Assembly: GCA_014729205.1 (NCBI GenBank)
Contig: WJKG01000088.1
Coordinates: 1 to 6,034 of the forward strand
From: a candidate division GN15 bacterium
GTDB lineage: Bacteria; Zixibacteria; MSB-5A5; GN15; FEB-12
DNA length: 6,034 nt
Reading direction: 5' to 3'
A program made the translations under genes and the position numbers. The notes beneath the pieces were generated by a model. It ran no database searches and was not told the DNA's origin. It saw only the letters and a program-made list of their open reading frames with translations. Shown piece after piece: positions 1-5,600 of this stretch. Each line of letters opens with the position of its first letter. Positions within the stretch are counted from its first letter, which is position 1.

Positions 1-169
1 ACGCCACCATGTAGGTCAAATCAGAGATGTTCACAGGTTGCATGCCATTTACATTTGCGGCCCAAAGGCTGGGAGGTGGCGTCCCACCCGCGAACAGGTA
101 GTTCACGAAATAGGTCAGGTCGGCAACATTGGGTCCTTCGCCGTCGCCATTGATGTCTCCGCATGCGAC
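1..169 (-). other. Dockerin-like module, cut by the window edge
   Basis: Residues 695-750. The first repeat, CGDINGDGEGPNVADL then TYFVNYLFAGG, is joined through TPPPS to a second repeat, NVNGMQPVNISDL then TYMVA, where the window ends. The first loop has the same one-residue expansion as the peptidase dockerin. The second has Asn and Met where Asp ligands would be expected at positions 1 and 5, so its calcium site may be weak. Confidence 0.83.
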
Positions 170-2251
170 ATCGGACACCTCGAGTGTTCCCTGGATGACT
201 CTCGGTGTATAGGTGGCATATCCCGCTATGAGTTCCAGCTGGCGGTCTGAGAAGCTGGTGGTGTCGATCGATTGACTCCCCGTGCCGCTGTTGTGAGCGA
301 AGTGAATATTGAGAATCTTGCCATAGCCAGGGGCCATGCCCTCACCAGATCCATTCTGCGTCTGCTGGAACCGGAACGCCGCGCGCTTGAAGAAGCCATC
401 GAAGCTAACCAGTTCCACCTTCTCGAAACCCGCCGTGCGACAGCCGATAGTGTCGAATCCTGTGTAGTTCAACTGAATCGGTCCATCCCACGTGAACGGC
501 AGGATAAACTCTTGCATGGGATGCTGGTTACGAAGCAACACCTCAATCGTGATTGGTTCTCCCGGGCTGGTGTAGACATCGGCGAACTTCAGGGTGTCGG
601 CGAGGGCCACTACTCTATTCAGTGCCGTGCGCGTATGGGATCCATCGGGCAGTTCGACAGTCAACGTCACGTCATACGCGCCGGGCTGGGTGTATTGATG
701 CAGCGGAGCGCTCGCACCGGAGGTCTCACCATCACCGAATTGCCACTGCCAGCCGGTGGCGCCGATCGATGAATCAGAAAACTGAACGTCAAGAGGCACA
801 AATCCAAGTGCAGGGGCTGCGGCGAAATTGACAAGTGGCGGCTGTTGATTGGCGTACACCATGTTCGCCGTATCCCAGTTGGACATGGCAAGGTCATTGT
901 TGTATGAGTAGCGATAGTAGATTTCCAAATCCGATACCGGAGCCGAAGAAAGCGATACCCAGCCGGAGAAGAGATCATAGCAGTAGTCCGGCCAGCCAAG
1001 GTTTATACCATCAGATACAACCGAGTCAACCGAGTAGAGCGGCGACTTGGAAGTGTAGAACAGCGTTCGGCTGCCATCGCCGGAGAGGGTATCCGCGAGG
1101 CTTTCAACACCGCCAGCATCCACATCCACCCAAGCGAGCTGCTCGACGACGGTGGATACAGTGGATTGCCAAACCGGCGATGCTGTGAACGTTGTCCCCA
1201 GATTCTCGTACACACGGGGCGCGTCCCACCAGCGACCTGCCGCGAGGTCCATGTCGCCATCGCGGTCGTAATCATAGAGCGCCAGGGCTGAGCCGTTACC
1301 CTCGGTTGAGGATTCCCAATCGGGGCTTGCCGAGGGGGTACCGGCGCCATCGTTCAAGTGGACTGCGAAGTGCCCATTGTCAGAGATCTGGTTATTATGG
1401 GCGGCTATGATGTCCAGCCAGCCATCGCCGTTGACATCGCCGGCAATAACGGTATTGACATGCGCCGGGTCTGCCATCTGCCAACCGGGAGTGGTCTCCA
1501 GACCGGCACTGGAATTGTAATACACCAGCAAGCCTTCGAGATCGGCAGCGACAATGAGATCCAGATAGCCATTGTTGTCGATGTCTGCCCAGAAGACATC
1601 CAGTGCCGCCGTGAGTTGTGATGATTGCCATGATGGCGATGTCTCCAGTGCTCCGCCAATATTGAAATAGACTTTCTCCGGTTGGAACTGACCGGTGTAT
1701 GCCTCACCGGTGGCGACCGCGACATCCATATCCCCATCATTGTCCACGTCGCCAACCGCACACGAGAATGACCAATGGGAATCGGAGGATTCCCAGTCCG
1801 GCGTCAGGCTCGGCACCCCATCCTGGTTAAAATAGAGGTTGGTCTGATTGGGCTGGCTGAACCCATCGGCGCCAAGAAAGTTCGCCACGACGAAATCCGC
1901 ATAGCCATCATCGTCAATGTCTCCAACCGCGCAGTGGCCCGAGTATTCAGCATTGCTCGATGACCATGTAGCTGAGGTCGGTAACTGTCCGTTCTGGGAA
2001 AGATAGAGCGTGTTCGGAGCCAGGACGATGTCATTACCATTGGAGAAGAACACGTCGATAAACCCATCATTATTGTAGTCCCGCCACATCATACCGGTAT
2101 GATAGAGGTCGTCCTCGCCGGAAATCCAAAACGGCTCGTCGTCAATCTGTGGTGCCGCGGCCCAGACGGACGCAGCCATGAGAACTACGATTACCTGAGC
2201 CAGCAGGTCTGCTGGTTTCAAGCGACGTGAACACATCGAACGAATTGCCAT
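1..2251 (-). CDS. Secreted FG-GAP/VCBS beta-propeller, PKD, cohesin-like and dockerin protein (3' partial)
   Basis: The frame is open from ATG 2251 to the left edge: 750 whole codons plus one base, with no stop, so the C-terminus is missing. Residues 1-33 form a signal peptide: Arg/Lys-rich start, hydrophobic core LLAQVIVVLMAASVWA, likely cleavage near AWAAA. Residues about 39-400 carry seven repeats centred on calcium-loop motifs (DYNNDGFIDV, DIDDDGYADF, DVDNDGDMDV, DIDNNGYLDL, DVNGDGWLDI, DYDRDGDMDL and a degenerate DVDAGG). This is the FG-GAP/VCBS pattern of integrin-like propellers. After a beta-rich linker, residues 473-550 are a PKD domain (WQWQFGDGETS, then GAYDVTLTV). Residues about 551-692 resemble a cohesin-type beta-sandwich (SPGEPITIEVLLRNQ). 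A dockerin-like module follows from 697. The protein is exported and probably has an adhesion or assembly role. I see no catalytic motif. It is downstream of the peptidase gene in the same direction but appears to have its own promoter. Confidence 0.9.
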   Translation of the reverse strand, partial: MAIRSMCSRRLKPADLLAQVIVVLMAASVWAAAPQIDDEPFWISGEDDLYHTGMMWRDYNNDGFIDVFFSNGNDIVLAPNTLYLSQNGQLPTSATWSSSNAEYSGHCAVGDIDDDGYADFVVANFLGADGFSQPNQTNLYFNQDGVPSLTPDWESSDSHWSFSCAVGDVDNDGDMDVAVATGEAYTGQFQPEKVYFNIGGALETSPSWQSSQLTAALDVFWADIDNNGYLDLIVAADLEGLLVYYNSSAGLETTPGWQMADPAHVNTVIAGDVNGDGWLDIIAAHNNQISDNGHFAVHLNDGAGTPSASPDWESSTEGNGSALALYDYDRDGDMDLAAGRWWDAPRVYENLGTTFTASPVWQSTVSTVVEQLAWVDVDAGGVESLADTLSGDGSRTLFYTSKSPLYSVDSVVSDGINLGWPDYCYDLFSGWVSLSSAPVSDLEIYYRYSYNNDLAMSNWDTANMVYANQQPPLVNFAAAPALGFVPLDVQFSDSSIGATGWQWQFGDGETSGASAPLHQYTQPGAYDVTLTVELPDGSHTRTALNRVVALADTLKFADVYTSPGEPITIEVLLRNQHPMQEFILPFTWDGPIQLNYTGFDTIGCRTAGFEKVELVSFDGFFKRAAFRFQQTQNGSGEGMAPGYGKILNIHFAHNSGTGSQSIDTTSFSDRQLELIAGYATYTPRVIQGTLEVSDVACGDINGDGEGPNVADLTYFVNYLFAGGTPPPSLWAANVNGMQPVNISDLTYMVA
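176..601 (-). other. Cohesin-like beta-sandwich domain
   Basis: Residues about 551-692. LKFADVYTSPGEPITIEV is followed by LLRNQHPMQEFILPFTWDG, an LNYTGFDT segment, a central FEKVELVSFDGFFKRAAFRF stretch, a Gly-rich loop (634-644), KILNIHF and a closing TYTPRVIQGTLEV strand. Order and length fit the cohesin or cohesin-like domains that sit before dockerins in FCB-group proteins (a 'G--v-v-v-l-N---l-gf-l---yd' start and an 'L--i-F' late strand). Similarity is by pattern only. Confidence 0.55.
602..835 (-). other. PKD domain
   Basis: Residues 473-550. It starts LVNFAAAPALGFVPLDVQF and contains the hallmark WQWQFGDGETS, an HQYTQPGAYDVTLTV closing strand pair and a final RVVAL. These match the PKD consensus (P-x-V-x-F, W-FGDG-S, H-Y---G-Y-V-L-V). 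PKD domains in secreted bacterial proteins are usually spacers or surface-binding modules. Confidence 0.88.
1052..2137 (-). repeat. Seven FG-GAP/VCBS-type repeats (predicted seven-bladed beta-propeller)
   Basis: Calcium-loop motifs begin at residues 58, 111, 168, 223, 272, 327 and 375, giving a period of 48-57 residues. Between them recurs a strand with a 'P-W-SS' signature (PDWESS twice, PSWQSS, PGWQMA, PVWQST). The loops have the D-x-(D/N)-x-D/N-G-x-x-D form, except the seventh, which lost the second half (DVDAGG, then VESLAD). Seven is the canonical count for a closed integrin-alpha-like propeller. Confidence 0.85.
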
Positions 2252-2259
2252 GCTCTCGG

Positions 2260-2264
2260 TCCTT
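2260..2264 (-). promoter_or_regulatory. Shine-Dalgarno that fixes the start at 2251
   Basis: AAGGA within GGGAAGGA lies 8 bases before the ATG at 2251. The in-frame ATG at 2293 and the internal ATG at codon 6 have no comparable purine motif. The upstream one would also place an acidic extension before the signal peptide. An in-frame TGA lies further upstream. Confidence 0.75.
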
Positions 2265-2326
2265 CCCGATTCGATTTCGTCATTGGACAGCATAGAGACG
2301 GTGAAAGGAAGTCATTTGCCTACCGG

Positions 2327-2355
2327 AATATAGATGGCGATTGCTGGTTTTGCAA
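2327..2355 (-). promoter_or_regulatory. Putative sigma-70-type promoter for the second gene
   Basis: Reading the minus strand, TTGCAA (2355-2350) is separated by exactly 17 bases from TATATT (2332-2327). These are close to the -35 and -10 consensus. Transcription would start near 2320 and give a leader of roughly 70 bases. The site lies downstream of the terminator and upstream of the Shine-Dalgarno, as expected for an independent unit. Sequence match only; sigma preferences of this lineage are unknown to me. Confidence 0.45.
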
Positions 2356-2380
2356 CGCAATTGACTGGCAACCCCCTCGC

Positions 2381-2422
2381 CAAAAGGAAGGGCAGCCGCT
2401 CCTTCAAAGAAACGGCTGCCCT
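2381..2422 (-). terminator. Intrinsic terminator downstream of the peptidase gene
   Basis: On the minus strand a 10-bp perfect stem (AGGGCAGCCG pairing with CGGCTGCCCT; arms 2422-2413 and 2398-2389) encloses a 14-base loop. It is followed directly by TCCTTTTG, a moderate U-tract. It starts 26 bases after the TAA stop. The plus-strand reading has no T-run after the stem, so it works for the minus strand only. Confidence 0.85.
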
Positions 2423-2448
2423 GTATTCACGCGACTCTCAACGAGGGG

Positions 2449-2655
2449 TTACTGACAGGTCAGCGGGTCACCTTCGTTGAAGAGGAAATCGACCAGTCGG
2501 GTCAGGTCTGTAATCGCCAGACCCGGAGTACCATCAACGTCACCAGCGGCCGGTTGCGGTGGCGGCGGGCCTTCGTTGAACAAGTAGTCGACCAGGTAAG
2601 TCAGATCCTGTACGTTGGCCTCGGACTGATCACCGTTGACATCACCACACACATA
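2449..2655 (-). other. C-terminal dockerin-like module of the peptidase
   Basis: Residues 1127-1194 hold two EF-hand-like repeats. The first is CGDVNGDQSEANVQDL followed by TYLVDYLFNEG; the second is AGDVDGTPGLAITDL followed by TRLVDFLFNEG. PPPPQP joins them. The first loop has D-x-N-x-D at positions 1, 3 and 5, with the closing Asp one residue later than in the classical clostridial dockerin loop. The second has classical spacing but Thr in place of the Asp at position 5. Cys1129 and Cys1193 bracket the module. Dockerins bind cohesin domains in a calcium-dependent way; the partner here is unknown. Confidence 0.85.
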
Positions 2656-5600
2656 GGTGGAGATGTCCAGAGTCACCGGTACCGAGCCGGATGGGTGCTG
2701 AGGATCGTTGCATGACATGTCCAACTGACCGGTGTACGTGCCCTGATCGAGGTCCGCGCTGTTAAGCGAGACTGTGATCGTATCCGATGAATTCGGTTCG
2801 ACCGTCCCGACCATCGGCGTAGCCGACAACCAGCGCCAGGCGCTGATCATTACGGCCAGCGAGTCATGCATGTAGGCCTGATTGTAACAGACCTCCAGCC
2901 CGTCGGTACCCATGGCATCTTCGATACCAATCGTGGCACCTTCCAGATTGTCCGTACCCGGATCCATGTGCTGGTACTGCAGCAGGATCTTACCATCGGG
3001 GTAGAGAACCAGTTGGTAGGTCAACGAACCGGTACCGGTCGGTGATGCGTAATTGCGGATCTCGCTGTACGTTATGATGAAGCGATCCTGGTCCGCATCG
3101 TAGTAATACCAGATATTGCCGTTGTGCTCTGGATCCTGATCATCCCACCACATGGCAATGATGTTGTTGGGGGTGCTGTTGTCCGGAACAGCCTGATTGC
3201 TGTAAGATGTGACACCATCCTCGAAGCCGACAAGACCGTTCGAACCGATATAGATCTGGTCGTAGAGGTTCTCGTAGAACGGGAAGGTGAAACCAATCGG
3301 GAATGGACCGGCATCATCGTCATCACCAAGCGTGACAGCTGTGCCGACACCGGAGATATCGATCCAATTGTAGGTCGGGCCCGCCGGCTCATCGGAGTCG
3401 GTCCAGCGATAACCGTATGCATCCGGACCACCAGAGCCCTTCTCCGAAGGTGCGAAGAACGGTTCCGGCTTGGCACCTTCTTTGGCGTCCGCATCGTGGT
3501 AGCCCAGAATGGCCTGCTCTTCAGCAACTGCCATCTGCGGACGCGCGTCCTTACCTTCGAACATGGTACACGACATCGACCAGGTCAGGCGGCCAGGGCC
3601 GGTGTTGTCGATAACCAGCGGAACATCAACCGTCTCTCCCGGGGCCAGTGACTCGGCTATCTCGGCAGGAGACATGGCCATCTCCGGAGCAGGAATGCTC
3701 AGTGTGACCGGGATATCACCCTCGGGCTGAGTACCATCGTTCGTTGTGTAGGAGAGCGTGCCGGTGTATTCGCCGGGCATCATTCCCGTCGTGCTCAGCG
3801 TGACATCGAAATGCAGACTGTCGTAAGGATAAATCTGCTGGAGCATATTGTCGTGGCTGATCCAGCCCTCTTCCGAGGTAAACGCCATCTTCAACTTGCC
3901 GTCGCCAGTGTTCTTAATCCAGAAACTGTGGACCGCAGACTCATCCTGGTGCAGCGTATCGGAGATATCGGTCACATCCATATCCATGACCGGAGTACCG
4001 GTAGCCTGGTTGTAACCCTTGAGCATCAAGTCGTCGATGTTCCAGCCGCAATACTGCACCGAACCATCAGTGGAACCCATTCCGAAACGGATCTGGAAGT
4101 TCGGGTTCTCGTCAGCATAGGCGGAGACATCGTAGTACTGCTCCGTCCAGGCGCCATCGTCCATAGTTGATCCGTTCTCAAACAAACGGTGCCAGTTGGC
4201 GCCATCGAAAACCTCGAGATAGGCGTGGTCATAGCTGGAAGACTCGACACCCAGCCAGCGCCAGAAGTAGAGTTCAACACCATCGTAATCGGAACAGTCG
4301 AGCAGCGGCGAGGTGACCCACTGCGTGCTGCTGATATTGGCATTGTAGTCACCACCGGAGCCCGAAGTGAGGTCGTTGCCCAGTACCTGGTTGTCCTCGG
4401 TGTCACTGTGGTCATTCGACGGGTCAGGTCCACCGCTACCGTCGGATCCGGTGCCGCCCGTGCACGGACCAATAGTCCATTCAGCAGACGTTCCGAGACC
4501 GCTCCAGCCTTGATCCATGGAGAAATCATCGACCCAGATTGGCTCGCGGTCACCGACGATCATATCGAAACCGAGTTCGACCTCGTAGCCGAGGTCACAG
4601 GTTGCTGTCAAAACGACCTCCAGAAGGTGTCCCATCGGACACGCCTGGTCAGCGGAGACGGTGAACACGTCGGTCGTATTGTCTCCGACACCGCCATCAG
4701 CTGCAATATCGCCGAAATCGCCGTAGTCGTCATCGAGGGTCACATAGGTGTCCGTCTCGGTCAACAAACCACTGGTGAAGCCGGCCAGAGCAGAGCCCGT
4801 ATTCTCGAGAGTGACCACCAGGTCGGCAGTCTCACCCGGATCCAGGATACCGTTGTTATTTCCGCTGTAATCCTGTACCTCGACAGACACGAAATCCAAC
4901 ACCGGGGCATGGACAGTCACATTGAAACTGCCTTCCCAGGTGTCGCGAGCCGTGCCTGTGACGCTCAGGTCAAACTTGATCTTGTGCTGGTCGGGGGCAG
5001 TGGCCGCCACCTTGTAGCCATAAGCATCGGCAACGTACGAAATGCCATCGTTACCCGTGACAGTACCGAAAGCCTCGTAGTCATCAGTCACCGTCACAAA
5101 GGTATCGGTGGTGGAGAGGAAGCCCTCGACATTAAAGGCATCGTCCGGGCCGACGTTCTTAACTTGCAGACCCATGGCGATTGTCTCGCCGGCGTCAACG
5201 AGACCGTCCATGTTACCGGTGGCATCGTTGTAATCGCTGGAGTCATAGACAACATACGGGCCATTGGGGGCGATCACCTGAATGTCGACCACATACGGCT
5301 GTTTGTTCTGACCGGTTACGACCAGCTTGGCCGTGCCGGGAACGCCGAAAGCATCCAACTGCAGGGTGACTGAACCTGACTCATCAACATAACCCGCACC
5401 GTGCAGGACGCCGTCCATGGTCAGGCCAACGTACGAACCCGGGTCGGCCAGGACCTCAAACTCAGTGGCCGTCATCAGAATGGTGCTGGCGTGCGAGACG
5501 TTATTGACGGCCGGAATACCGAGGTAAGTCATGACCGAGGGATCACCCATCAGGCAGTAGATCTCCCAGTAATAGGCTTCCCTCGTGGAGCCCGATTCGG

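Noticed and set aside
272..772. A 166-codon plus-strand frame opposite the PKD and cohesin-like domains
   Set aside because: The minus-strand frame through here is unbroken and encodes clear PKD hallmarks; the plus-strand product shows nothing recognisable.
667..2070. Several short minus-strand open frames in other frames, suggesting a frameshifted or broken gene
   Set aside because: Reading the frame from ATG 2251 gives 750 uninterrupted codons with all domains in order, so the gene is intact in the window and the short frames are shadows.
2280..2315. An 11-codon leader ORF in the 5' UTR of the second gene
   Set aside because: It has an ATG but no Shine-Dalgarno, and no attenuator-like codon run or competing hairpin is visible; a chance frame is more likely.
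2350..2360. A small palindrome (TTGC-AAC-GCAA on the plus strand) overlapping the -35 element, possible operator
   Set aside because: The arms are only four bases long and part of the symmetry comes from the -35 hexamer itself, so there is too little to call a binding site.
4189..5373. A 394-codon open frame on the plus strand opposite the peptidase gene
   Set aside because: It lies wholly antisense to well-conserved domains (C25 Ig-like, CARDB-like, adhesin). Its translation shows no recognisable domain or signal peptide and it has no separate context. Long antisense frames are common opposite moderately GC-rich genes.
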